Part shown: positions 18,417-27,064 of the stretch, one piece after another
Layout: every line of letters starts with the position of its first letter
Position numbering within the stretch: position 1 is the stretch's first letter
Notes under the pieces: generated by a model
The model's input: only the letters and a program-made list of their open reading frames with translations
The model's database searches: none
What the model was told of the DNA's origin: nothing
Source: Gottfriedia luciferensis
GTDB lineage: Bacteria > Bacillota > Bacilli > Bacillales > Bacillaceae_G
Direction: 5' to 3'
DNA: 64,000 bases
Assembly: GCF_001712755.1 (NCBI RefSeq)
Contig: NZ_MDKC01000001.1
Coordinates: 186,001-250,000 of the forward strand
Made by a program: the position numbers and the translations under genes

Positions 18417-20287
18417 GCAATTCTAATAAAAATACTATTCAAAATCGGGGCGGTGGTCGCGGGCCCGGTCAAATGTTTGGAAGAAATATCCCAATGGCGC
18501 CAGGTCAAAAGGCGAAAGATTTTAAAGGTTCGATGTCAAAATTGATGAGCTATTTAGGAGCGCACAAAAAGACAATCATTTTTGTCTTTATTCTAGCAAT
18601 TATTTCAACTGTTTTTACAATACTAGGGCCAAAAATTCTTGGTAAAGCGACTGATGAAATTTTTTCTGGTGTCATGAAACAAATTAGCGGTAGCGGAAAA
18701 ATTAATTTTGGAAAAATAAGTGTAATTGGTTTATGGTTAATCGGTTTATATTTATTAAGCTCACTTTTTGCATATCTTCAAGGCTACGTAATGAGTGGGG
18801 TTACGATGAAGGTAACTTTTAAACTCCGAAGTGATATAAATGATAAGATTCATAAATTACCTTTAAGCTATTTTGATCAAACAAGTCACGGTGAAATTCT
18901 TTCTAGAATAACGAATGATGTTGATACAATTAATCAAACATTAAACCAAAGTTTAACACAAATAATTACATCGATTACCTCGATTATTGGTATAACAATC
19001 ATGATGATTTCGATCAGCTGGCAACTCACTTTAGTTGCGCTATGCATATTACCTCTTTCAATGGTATTTGTCATGATGATTGTTAAAAAATCTCAAAAAC
19101 ATTTTATTAACCAGCAAAGATATTTAGGGAAAGTAAATGGACATGTAGAAGAAATGTTAGGTAATCATGTTTTAGTAAAAGCATTTAGTGGTGAAGATGA
19201 ATCTACAAGAGCTTTTAGTGAGTATAATGATGAGTTATATAAATCAGCATGGAGAGCGAATTTTCTATCGGGACTGATGATTCCAATCACAACTTTTATT
19301 GGAAACATTGGCTATGTTGCGATTTGTATATTAGGTGGATATTTTACTGCAAATGGATCAATGACAGTTGGAGGTATTCAAGCTTTCATTCAGTATGTTC
19401 GTTCATTTACACAGCCAATTTCACAAATCGCTAATATTTCAAATATACTTCAACAAACAGCAGCTGCTGCAGAAAGAGTATTTGAATTTTTAGAAGAGAA
19501 AGAAGAAGTACCTGAAGTAACAAATGCACGATCAATTAATCATATTGAAATGACAAGTGATGTTTGCTTCAATCATGTAGCTTTTGGTTATACACCTGAA
19601 AAAATGATTATTCATGATTTTAATTTAGTCGTTAAGCCCGGCCAAAAAATTGCAATTGTGGGGCCAACTGGAGCTGGTAAATCAACAATTGTAAATTTAA
19701 TAATGAGGTTTTACGATGTTAATAGTGGGGAAATCACAATCGGTGGACAGAACATAAAGAATTTTAAAAGGGATGAACTTAGATCATTATTTGGAATGGT
19801 TTTACAAGATACTTGGTTATTTAATGGTACAATAGCAGATAATATCCGCTTTGGAAGGCTTAATGCAACGGATGAAGAAGTAAGAAATGCCTCTATTTCT
19901 GCTCAATCTGATCACTTTATTAGAGCTTTACCTGATGGATACAATATGATACTAAACGAAGAAGTGAATAATATATCCCAAGGTCAAAAGCAACTGATTA
20001 CGATTGCTCGTGCAATATTGGCAGATCCTCAAATATTAATTTTAGATGAAGCAACAAGTAGTGTTGATACGAGAACTGAAGCACTCATTCAAAAAGCAAT
20101 GGACAATTTAATGGTAGGAAGAACAAGTTTTGTGATTGCGCATCGTCTATCGACTATTCGAAATGCAGATTTAATTCTTTGTATGAAGGATGGCGATATT
20201 ATTGAACAAGGTTCGCATGAGGAATTAATGGAAAAAGAAGGTTTCTACGCAAATCTTTATAATAGCCAATTTGAGATAATAAAATAA
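18413..20287 (+). CDS. Heterodimeric ABC exporter subunit B (canonical ATPase site)
   Basis: 624-residue exporter half, partner of the preceding gene (ATGA overlap, AAGGAGGAA site). A Gly/Arg-rich N-terminal tail of about 35 residues precedes six membrane helices. Walker A GPTGAGKS lies near residue 417, Walker B LILDEATSSVD has the catalytic Glu and the switch histidine is present (VIAHRLST), but the signature is ISQGQ instead of LSGGQ. The two subunits are thus complementary: one competent and one degenerate nucleotide site. Lipid or drug export is the usual role; substrate unknown. Confidence 0.92.
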   Translation: MSNSNKNTIQNRGGGRGPGQMFGRNIPMAPGQKAKDFKGSMSKLMSYLGAHKKTIIFVFILAIISTVFTILGPKILGKATDEIFSGVMKQISGSGKINFGKISVIGLWLIGLYLLSSLFAYLQGYVMSGVTMKVTFKLRSDINDKIHKLPLSYFDQTSHGEILSRITNDVDTINQTLNQSLTQIITSITSIIGITIMMISISWQLTLVALCILPLSMVFVMMIVKKSQKHFINQQRYLGKVNGHVEEMLGNHVLVKAFSGEDESTRAFSEYNDELYKSAWRANFLSGLMIPITTFIGNIGYVAICILGGYFTANGSMTVGGIQAFIQYVRSFTQPISQIANISNILQQTAAAAERVFEFLEEKEEVPEVTNARSINHIEMTSDVCFNHVAFGYTPEKMIIHDFNLVVKPGQKIAIVGPTGAGKSTIVNLIMRFYDVNSGEITIGGQNIKNFKRDELRSLFGMVLQDTWLFNGTIADNIRFGRLNATDEEVRNASISAQSDHFIRALPDGYNMILNEEVNNISQGQKQLITIARAILADPQILILDEATSSVDTRTEALIQKAMDNLMVGRTSFVIAHRLSTIRNADLILCMKDGDIIEQGSHEELMEKEGFYANLYNSQFEIIK

Positions 20288-20293
20288 AAATTG

Positions 20294-20337
20294 ATCCGAT
20301 AAAATTGAATCAAAATGATTTTATCGGATTATTTTTT
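20294..20337 (+). terminator. Terminator of the ABC exporter operon
   Basis: Perfect 12-bp stem ATCCGATAAAAT / ATTTTATCGGAT followed by TATTTTTT. Confidence 0.92.
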
Positions 20338-20410
20338 GTGTGGTTCGTTTATTATGATAAATAATAGGAAATACGAACTTAGGAATCTAATGATTAAAGG
20401 AGTTAAGATA

Positions 20411-20938
20411 ATGTTTGATCCGACCGCTTTTGATAATATGAAGGTTATAATTGAAGGCCTCTTATATGACAAAGATTTAGATGGAGAATATGAAATCACT
20501 GATCGAAATGACTTTGTTAATCTTTCCAAAATGGATCGATTATTCTCAATTCGATATAAAAAATTAAACAAGTCGACTAAGACAACAAGTTGCACATTTT
20601 CAATGAGTACATCAGCTAGTGATTTATATAATGAATTAATTAATGGTAATACTGAAGTAGGATGTTATATTGAAATTGAATTTTCCTTTCCTAATCCATT
20701 AGAAATCGAAATCATTCAAAGAAGTCTACTTTTATTTCAAAATAAGACAAATGAGCAATTCACTCCATTTTATAACATTAAACATTCTATTTTAGATAAA
20801 AATATTATTGAATCGTCAGTAAACATAAAATTTCAAAATAAAATGACGGAAGATGACTTCGATCTAATAGAAGAATTGGTACATATTACAGAAATAATGT
20901 TACAATGGTACGATGAGCAAATATTAAAGGAGATTTAA
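20411..20938 (+). CDS. Hypothetical protein coupled to DEAD-box helicase
   Basis: Unrecognised 175-residue acidic soluble protein. Start at ATG 20411, 8 bp after AAAGGAG; upstream in-frame codons would run into the previous terminator. Its TAA stop is followed directly by the ATG of the helicase gene, so the two are co-translated. The sequence alternates strands and charged helices without recognisable motifs. A functional link with the helicase is suggested only by position. Confidence 0.7.
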   Translation: MFDPTAFDNMKVIIEGLLYDKDLDGEYEITDRNDFVNLSKMDRLFSIRYKKLNKSTKTTSCTFSMSTSASDLYNELINGNTEVGCYIEIEFSFPNPLEIEIIQRSLLLFQNKTNEQFTPFYNIKHSILDKNIIESSVNIKFQNKMTEDDFDLIEELVHITEIMLQWYDEQILKEI

Positions 20939-22171
20939 ATGGAATATTTTCAATTAGCAGAACAAACAATTTTAAAAATAAAAGCAAATAATATTACGAA
21001 ATGGACAGCAGTTCAAGAGGAAGCAATCCCAGCGATTTTAGATGGGAACGATGTCATAGCGCAATCTCCGACAGGTACTGGTAAGACTCTTGCATATGTT
21101 TTACCTTTAATTAACAAAGTAGATGAAATGGAAGAAAATCCTCAAATTATTATTATGGCTCCAACTCGTGAACTTGTAATGCAAATTTTTCAGGTTGTTC
21201 AAGACTATACACAAAATACAAATATAAAAGTGGCTTCAATTGTTGGTGGAGCTGATATAAAACGTCAGATTGAAAAATTAAAACAGAAGCCTAAAATTAT
21301 CGTTGGTTCACCAGGGCGAATTTCACAATTAATTAAACAGAAAAAATTAAAAATGCATTGTGTTAAGACAATTGTTTTTGATGAAGTAGATGAATTATTA
21401 AAAACGGATGATCAAAAAGATTTACCGCAAATTGTCAAAGCAACGATGAAAGATCGCCAACTAGTATTTTTATCAGCAACAATTACACCTGGAGCAATGC
21501 AATTTGCAAAGGAAACAAGTTCAAATCTAAAAGAAATTTCGATTGAACAAAGCTTGGAAGGAAATATAATTCATGGTTTTATTCCATGTGAAGAAAGAGA
21601 GAAGTTAGAATTACTTAGAAGAATTGCTTCTGTTCAAAATATGAAAGCAATCGTATTTAGTAATGATCCATTTAAACTTGAAGGATACGCTTCTAAATTA
21701 AATTTTAGAGGAATTAAAACAGCGGTATTGCATTCAAAACTAGGGAAAATGGAAAGAAGTCGAGTTTTAAAAGATCTTCAAATCGGTAAAACTACTTTAC
21801 TATTTTCAACTGACGTAGCAGCACGAGGAATCGATTTACAAGAGTTACCATATGTTATAACACTTGATGTACCAGAAAAAGTTGAACAATATACTCATCG
21901 AAGTGGCCGTGTAGGAAGAATGGGTAATCAAGGTACTGTCATAAACTTGGTAACACCTCGAGAGAAAAAGAATTTATTTAGCTTAAGAGGAACACAAAAA
22001 ATGTTTTTTGAACATTTAACGGTTTCACACGGTGAAATACAAAAAGTCGAAATGAAAGAAAATCAACTAAACGAAAATCAGCCAAAAGAAAAAAGATCGA
22101 AACCAGTTTCAAATCAAAATAAAAAACCTGTTTCAAGTAAAAATAAACCGATGAAAAAAATTAAAAAATAA
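20939..22171 (+). CDS. DEAD-box RNA helicase (YfmL-like)
   Basis: ATP-dependent RNA helicase, 410 residues. All core motifs are visible: SPTGTGKT (I, near residue 43), PTREL (Ia), DEVD (II, in place of DEAD), SAT (III), ARGID (V) and HRSGRVGR (VI). A Lys-rich tail of about 55 residues replaces the RNA-binding domain found in DbpA/CshA types. Closest in design to B. subtilis YfmL, implicated in 50S assembly; that identity is by length and layout only. Translationally coupled to the preceding unknown gene. Confidence 0.9.
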   Translation: MEYFQLAEQTILKIKANNITKWTAVQEEAIPAILDGNDVIAQSPTGTGKTLAYVLPLINKVDEMEENPQIIIMAPTRELVMQIFQVVQDYTQNTNIKVASIVGGADIKRQIEKLKQKPKIIVGSPGRISQLIKQKKLKMHCVKTIVFDEVDELLKTDDQKDLPQIVKATMKDRQLVFLSATITPGAMQFAKETSSNLKEISIEQSLEGNIIHGFIPCEEREKLELLRRIASVQNMKAIVFSNDPFKLEGYASKLNFRGIKTAVLHSKLGKMERSRVLKDLQIGKTTLLFSTDVAARGIDLQELPYVITLDVPEKVEQYTHRSGRVGRMGNQGTVINLVTPREKKNLFSLRGTQKMFFEHLTVSHGEIQKVEMKENQLNENQPKEKRSKPVSNQNKKPVSSKNKPMKKIKK

Positions 22172-22204
22172 TAAAAACTTCAGCCGAATGGCTGAAGTTT
22201 TTTA
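22171..22204. terminator. Terminator hairpin, left copy of a 34-bp direct repeat
   Basis: Bidirectional hairpin ACTTCAGCC-GAAT-GGCTGAAGT with A and T flanks. The full 34 bp recur identically at 22719-22752 on the other side of repeat element A. It starts on the last base of the helicase stop codon. Confidence 0.92.
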
Positions 22205-22718
22205 CAGTGTCGAATTTTAGAAAGGTCAATAGGGAAAACCGAAATTAAATGAACATTTATTTAATGATGAGATTATTATTTTTTGGATGATCTATTAATG
22301 GTTTTTAATGTTAATATCTTTGAGCAATTTCAAGATTCCAATAAGACAACTAATGATTTTTTTCAGAAGTTAAAAATATAATGAGCTAATTTTTAGAAAA
22401 ACAAATTCAATTGATTAGTTTAAATAAAGTTTGTTATTAATTGACCTACAAGATGATGAATATACAGGTAGGTTATTCTAAGTAAAGGCTATTTGATTAG
22501 GGTTTATTACAGACTTTTTTTAATGGATATGTTTGATTGGAACGGAGGGATGCTCGACTCCTATGGGATATGCGGGAAGGCTAAAGACCCCGCAGGCTTG
22601 CCGAGGAGGCTCAGGTCTCGCCCCATGGAAAGCGAGCATCTTGTAGTGGAAATCAACAACACTCAACTCCTTTTACGAAAATTTGATAATTTAATTGACA
22701 AGGTTGTTTTTCAACAGC
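22205..22718 (+). repeat. Terminator-associated repeat element, copy A
   Basis: Non-coding element of 514 bp that aligns along its whole length with copies B (31284-31782) and C (61494-61985), which are in the opposite orientation. It begins near GGTCAATAGGGAAAAC and ends GTTGTTTTTCAACAGC, itself a small hairpin. A GC-rich core (22549-22640, arms GATGCTCG / CGAGCATC) folds into a long imperfect hairpin and stands out from the AT-rich flanks. No open reading frame is conserved between copies. It is bracketed by identical 34-bp terminator repeats. GC-rich cores of this type occur in many Bacillaceae genomes as far as I recall. Confidence 0.88.
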
Positions 22719-22752
22719 ATAAAAACTTCAGCCGAATGGCTGAAGTTTTTTA
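22719..22752. terminator. Terminator hairpin, right copy of the 34-bp direct repeat
   Basis: Identical to 22171-22204. It now terminates the minus-strand MBL gene, whose stop codon lies 5 bp away, while the left copy serves the helicase gene. The original state was probably one shared bidirectional terminator. Confidence 0.92.
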
Positions 22753-22757
22753 TTTTA

Positions 22758-23702
22758 TTAATCTTGATCCATAGCTAGTACTAATCCCATAGCTGAAACT
22801 TCCAAATCTAACTTAATAATCTGGAAAACTGGATGACTTTGCTCTATATTCTTATTTTGAAGATCTTGTTTTACTTCACCATATAATGCTGCTGACAAAA
22901 TCCTACTTTTCTCATAAAAAGGTTTTTCTTTATTATCTTCAATCGTGGAAGCAGTTAGGTTAATAAAACGATCTAAATATAATTTTAAAGACTCATATAC
23001 AAAATTGGTATCTCTAGTTAAACCATAATGGCCGAAGCAAATAGCATCCGGGTTATACTCTTGAATTTTTATTGATGAACTTAACGTTGCATCGTATGAA
23101 AATTGATTAGGCGATGTCGATGGTAAAATAAACGTACCGATTTCTTTTTGAAGCTGTGGATAATAAATACCTAATGTATCTCCTGTATACATAAATTTAC
23201 TAGAAGAATCGAAAATTGAAATATGATGATTAGCATGACCTGGAGTATGCAAAAATGTTAATTTACGATTTTTACCAATAACAAGTTCCTCACCATCAGC
23301 TACCTGATAAATTTTAGTAGAGTCAATTGGAAGAATTGGGTTAAATAAACGATCAAAATCATCACCATAAACTTGTTTTGCACTCGCAATTAATTTTGTC
23401 GGATCTTCTAAATGCCTAGCTCCTTTTGGATGGACAAAAAGAGTTGCATTAGGACATTTTTCCATTAGTAAGCCAGCGCCACCTGAATGATCTAAATGAA
23501 TATGTGTTACGATAATATTTTTAATTCTGTCTAATGAAATTTGTAGCTCTTTTAATCCCTGTAATAAATATTCGTGGGAAGGACTAGCGCTTGTTTCAAT
23601 GATAGTAATATCTTCATCTAAAATAATATAGCTACCCGTTCGTTCCTGAAACGATAAATCGAATAAATCAATTAAATATGTATTAAATCCTAAATCATGC
23701 AT
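22758..23702 (-). CDS. MBL-fold metallo-hydrolase
   Basis: Metallo-beta-lactamase superfamily hydrolase of the glyoxalase II / lactonase-like group, 314 residues. Zinc-binding motif THIHLDHSGGAG lies near residue 92, with a further His in HTPGHANHH and Asp in YTGDTLG, and a late His in FGHYG. Ribosome binding site GGAGG precedes the ATG. Substrate unknown. Convergent with the helicase gene across repeat element A; divergent from bsaA, with a perfect 16-bp palindrome in the shared promoter region. Confidence 0.85.
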   Translation of the reverse strand: MHDLGFNTYLIDLFDLSFQERTGSYIILDEDITIIETSASPSHEYLLQGLKELQISLDRIKNIIVTHIHLDHSGGAGLLMEKCPNATLFVHPKGARHLEDPTKLIASAKQVYGDDFDRLFNPILPIDSTKIYQVADGEELVIGKNRKLTFLHTPGHANHHISIFDSSSKFMYTGDTLGIYYPQLQKEIGTFILPSTSPNQFSYDATLSSSIKIQEYNPDAICFGHYGLTRDTNFVYESLKLYLDRFINLTASTIEDNKEKPFYEKSRILSAALYGEVKQDLQNKNIEQSHPVFQIIKLDLEVSAMGLVLAMDQD

Positions 23703-23740
23703 ACTCTTACCTCCGTTCTATTGTTAAAAGGTGAAGAAAT

Positions 23741-23756
23741 TAGTTTAATTAAACTA
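23741..23756. promoter_or_regulatory. Perfect 16-bp palindrome between MBL gene and bsaA
   Basis: TAGTTTAATTAAACTA, fully self-complementary, 38 bp upstream of the MBL start. Shape and position suit an operator of a MarR- or TetR-type repressor; no specific regulator is recognised. Confidence 0.35.
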
Positions 23757-23869
23757 TAATTTAAATACTAATAGGTTTGAAGGTTTTTTTCAAAAAATAG
23801 TAATTAGAATAGACTTTTTGATGGAAAATAATTACTATTAACATTATAAGGAAGTAGGAGGAATGTGAA

Positions 23870-24352
23870 ATGAGTATTTATGATTTTGAAGTAAAAGATA
23901 GCAAGGGCGAAGATGTATCACTTTCAAAATATAAAGATAAAGTGATAATTGTTGTAAATACTGCAAGTGCATGTGGATATACTCCTCAATATAAAGATTT
24001 ACAAGCATTATATGAAGAATATAAAGAAGAAGGATTAGTAATTCTTGGTTTTCCATGCAATCAATTTATGAATCAGGAACCAGGTTCAAATGAAGAAATT
24101 CAAAGTTTTTGTGAATTAAATTTTGGAGTAACATTCCCTGTTTTCGGAAAAATTGATGTAAATGGTGAGAAAGCAGATCCATTATTTAAATATTTAAGCT
24201 CGGAAGCTCCTGGTATTATGGGGTTAAAATCAATAAAATGGAATTTTACTAAATTTATTATTAATAAAAATGGTGAAGTCATTGAACGATTTGCTCCTCA
24301 AACAAATCCTCAAGAGATGAGATCGACAATTGAGAAATTATTGAAAGCTTAA
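23870..24352 (+). CDS. bsaA: Glutathione/thiol peroxidase
   Basis: Thiol peroxidase of the glutathione peroxidase family, 160 residues, reducing hydroperoxides with thioredoxin or low-molecular-weight thiols. The active Cys (instead of selenocysteine) is in NTASACGYTPQY near residue 36; the Gln and Trp of the catalytic triad are in the GFPCNQFMNQEPG and KWNFTKF segments. Corresponds to B. subtilis BsaA. ATG follows TAGGAGG. It marks the start of a block that is largely collinear with the B. subtilis bsaA-ypgQ-ypgR region. Confidence 0.93.
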   Translation: MSIYDFEVKDSKGEDVSLSKYKDKVIIVVNTASACGYTPQYKDLQALYEEYKEEGLVILGFPCNQFMNQEPGSNEEIQSFCELNFGVTFPVFGKIDVNGEKADPLFKYLSSEAPGIMGLKSIKWNFTKFIINKNGEVIERFAPQTNPQEMRSTIEKLLKA

Positions 24353-24386
24353 GAACCTTTTTTAATATTGAATGGTTTTCGACCAT

Positions 24387-24451
24387 ATCAAAACGCTTGT
24401 GTTTATCGCACATCTGCAAGATTTGCTGCACGAAAAGACAAGCGTTTTGAT
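24387..24451. terminator. Structured convergent hairpin between bsaA and alpha-galactosidase
   Basis: Perfect 14-bp outer stem (24387-24400 with 24438-24451, ATCAAAACGCTTGT and its complement). Read on the minus strand the 37-base loop holds a second helix (CGTGCA with TGTGCG, G-U pairs included) and a small GCAA/TTGC hairpin. There is no good T run on either side. It may be a terminator or a structured RNA. Confidence 0.55.
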
Positions 24452-24513
24452 TGGTTAATATTTCAACTTTTTTAAAACTTCGTCATTGGACATTAAGGAC
24501 GAGTTTCGTACAA

Positions 24514-26742
24514 TTAATCAGGACAAACAAGATGAAAGATGCAAGATTGGAAATCACCTGCTCGTTTTGCAATTTTTTTATTGGGGCCATTAAATTCGAG
24601 TGGTAAGGGAATTCCGTTTTCCATTAATTCGTTTCCATAAAAAGTGAGATTCGTAGTGTTTAGTAAATATTTCTTATTTGGATTTAAACCTGTCAGTTTT
24701 AGAGTCTGGTACTTCCTTGGATTTGGACTTGCTAATATTTTGTACCAACCTATAATGGCTTCATTTTTGTTTTTACTTATTACCATCCAAGCTACTTCGT
24801 TTTCCTTAAAAGGATCAAGTAACCGATAAAAATCTCCTTTCATAATTAATGATCGGTGATGTTTGTAAAATTGTATTTGCGATTTAATTTCTGATTTTTC
24901 TTTTTCAGTAAGTATTAAAGGATTTAATTCATAACCAAATGTTCCAAAGAATGCGACATTGGCTCTAATTGATAATGGGGTATTACGAAATGTTTGATGA
25001 TTAGGTGATGCTGATACATGTGATCCGATGCTAGAGATTGGATAGGGTAGTGAGGTACCGTATTGAATTTTTAATCGTTCAATTGGATCTGTATTATCGC
25101 TAGCCCATGCTTGGGGTGCATAAAACAATAAACCAGGATCAAATCGACCACCGCCGCCAGCACATGATTCAAATAACACATTTGGAAAATCACTTACTAG
25201 TCGTTCATATAATTCATACACACCTAAAATATACCGATGATAAAATTCATCTTGCTGATCATTAGCTAACTTCATAGAATAAGCCTCAGTAATATTTCGA
25301 TTCATATCCCATTTTATATAGTCTAAATTTGTATTTTTTATAACATCTGACATTTTTTTATAAATGTGATCGACAACATCCTTTCTCGAGAAATCTAATA
25401 CTAATTGATGCCTTCCTAAAGAAACTTGTCGATTAGGTGTATGAATAATCCAATCAGGATGATTTTTAAATAAGTTACTATTTTGACTAACCATTTCGGG
25501 CTCAAACCAAAGACCAAACTTTAAACCCAACTCTTTAATTTTATTAGCAAAACTTTCTATCCCTTTAGGGAATTTTTCAGTATTTGAATACCAATCGCCT
25601 AGAGAGCTAGTAGCATTATTTCTTTTACCAAACCATCCATCATCTAATACAAATAATTCAATCCCAAGCTTTTTTGCTTCTTTTGCGATTTGAAGTAAGG
25701 ATTTTTCATTAAAGTTGAAATAAGTTGCTTCCCAATTGTTTATTAATATAGGTCGCTCATTATTTTTCCAATTACCACGAATTAGGTTATTTCGATATAA
25801 ATCGTGATAAGTTTGACTCATTCCGTTCATACCTTGATCAGAATACACCATCACTACTTCAGGAGATTGAAAATGTTCGTTTTCAGATAATTTCCAAGTG
25901 AAACGAAACGGATTTATTCCCAACGTAATTCGAGTCATGTCGTAATGATCAACTTCAGCTTGAGCAATAAAATTTGAGCTATAAACTAAATTAAAACCAA
26001 ATACTTCACCATGATTTTCTGTAGTCTCTTTTCTTCTAAAGGCAAGAAATGGGTTATGTTGATGTGAACTTGAGCCACGTAAACTCGAAATGCCCTGTGT
26101 ACCCATTACTAACTGTCGTTCCATTATATGTCTCTCTCTAGACCATGCACCACTTAGTTGAATCATAATAAAATCATGGTCAGGAAAATCAATCGATGTG
26201 CTCATAAATCGCTCTAAATAAAATGGTTCAATTCCTTGGTTACAAATATATGCACTTCTAGTAATAACAGATAAATCTTTAAATATTGTATAGGAAATTA
26301 CAAGCACTGCTTTAAGAGTCGAGTCTTCTAGGACAATCTGAATTGTTTCTGCATCTTCATCATTTTCTGTATAAGTGGCAGGTAAACCTTGTAAAATGGG
26401 TTTCCCTTTTGTAATTGTATAATATTGATAGATAAAGTTAGTAATATGGCTACCGTTTAACTGACGAATACTTAATGCCGGTTCTCGATAGTCAGAAGTG
26501 CCATATACGGGATATTCCTGTCTGATCGTTTCAAGACTAATCGATCGATCAGCATAGTAATAAGAAGTATATGTTGTTGAAGAATTGTCATTTTGGATAT
26601 GCGTAAAATTTGAATGAATGTCAATCGCTTTTCCAAAATACAAAGACCCAAGGTGACCATTTTTCATGACATAAAATACATAACTAATTCTTCCGTTTGT
26701 TAGATGAAACTTTTTTTGTTCGTCATCCACAAAAATCAGCAT
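24514..26742 (-). CDS. Alpha-galactosidase, GH36
   Basis: Retaining alpha-galactosidase of glycoside hydrolase family 36, 742 residues, cytoplasmic (no signal peptide). N-terminal beta-supersandwich, central TIM barrel and C-terminal beta domain are of typical size. The nucleophile Asp is in YIKWDMNR and the acid/base Asp in ASDNTDPIERL, with the conserved FESCAGGGGRFD between. It would release galactose from melibiose/raffinose-type sugars or glycan fragments. ATG follows AGAGGTG. No sugar transporter is adjacent; it is divergent from a glycosylation operon that includes galE. Confidence 0.94.
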   Translation of the reverse strand: MLIFVDDEQKKFHLTNGRISYVFYVMKNGHLGSLYFGKAIDIHSNFTHIQNDNSSTTYTSYYYADRSISLETIRQEYPVYGTSDYREPALSIRQLNGSHITNFIYQYYTITKGKPILQGLPATYTENDEDAETIQIVLEDSTLKAVLVISYTIFKDLSVITRSAYICNQGIEPFYLERFMSTSIDFPDHDFIMIQLSGAWSRERHIMERQLVMGTQGISSLRGSSSHQHNPFLAFRRKETTENHGEVFGFNLVYSSNFIAQAEVDHYDMTRITLGINPFRFTWKLSENEHFQSPEVVMVYSDQGMNGMSQTYHDLYRNNLIRGNWKNNERPILINNWEATYFNFNEKSLLQIAKEAKKLGIELFVLDDGWFGKRNNATSSLGDWYSNTEKFPKGIESFANKIKELGLKFGLWFEPEMVSQNSNLFKNHPDWIIHTPNRQVSLGRHQLVLDFSRKDVVDHIYKKMSDVIKNTNLDYIKWDMNRNITEAYSMKLANDQQDEFYHRYILGVYELYERLVSDFPNVLFESCAGGGGRFDPGLLFYAPQAWASDNTDPIERLKIQYGTSLPYPISSIGSHVSASPNHQTFRNTPLSIRANVAFFGTFGYELNPLILTEKEKSEIKSQIQFYKHHRSLIMKGDFYRLLDPFKENEVAWMVISKNKNEAIIGWYKILASPNPRKYQTLKLTGLNPNKKYLLNTTNLTFYGNELMENGIPLPLEFNGPNKKIAKRAGDFQSCIFHLVCPD

Positions 26743-27064
26743 GATTGCACCTCTAGTACATGATTTAATTACTTCTAAAAACTTTTTATACTATTAAAGA
26801 AATTAGCTTAATCAAATATTTATGCACAATATAAAATTAATATTTTTTACTTATTGAAATTAATAAGGAAATTTTAGTCAAATTTTCATCTGATTTTCAG
26901 AAAAGAATTTTAATATTAATTGAGCATCTAATTACGCGTCTATTAAACGAAATCTTTAACATTTAATCAATAGAACTGAGAAAAAGGTTGGAAGGATCGA
27001 ACTAAGGAGGGGGATTTTAATCAGTAATCCAAAAACTAAATATATACAAAGTGGTGTAATAAAT
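26743..27064. other. Divergent promoter region, no gene
   Basis: 322 bp of AT-rich sequence between alpha-galactosidase and the glycosylation operon. A CodY-like match (12 of 15) lies at 26892-26906. A strong ribosome-binding-site-like AAGGAGG at 27004-27010 is followed by no ATG, GTG or TTG in the operon's frame; see the next gene. No catabolite-repression site was found. Confidence 0.5.

Noticed and set aside
22493-22774. 93-codon frame across repeat element A
   Set aside because: Crosses the GC-rich core and the duplicated terminator; no homologous frame in the other copies.
24485-24495. ATTGGACATTA shared with position 48237 and partly with the repeat element end
   Set aside because: Match is limited to about 11 bases with unrelated flanks; probably chance.
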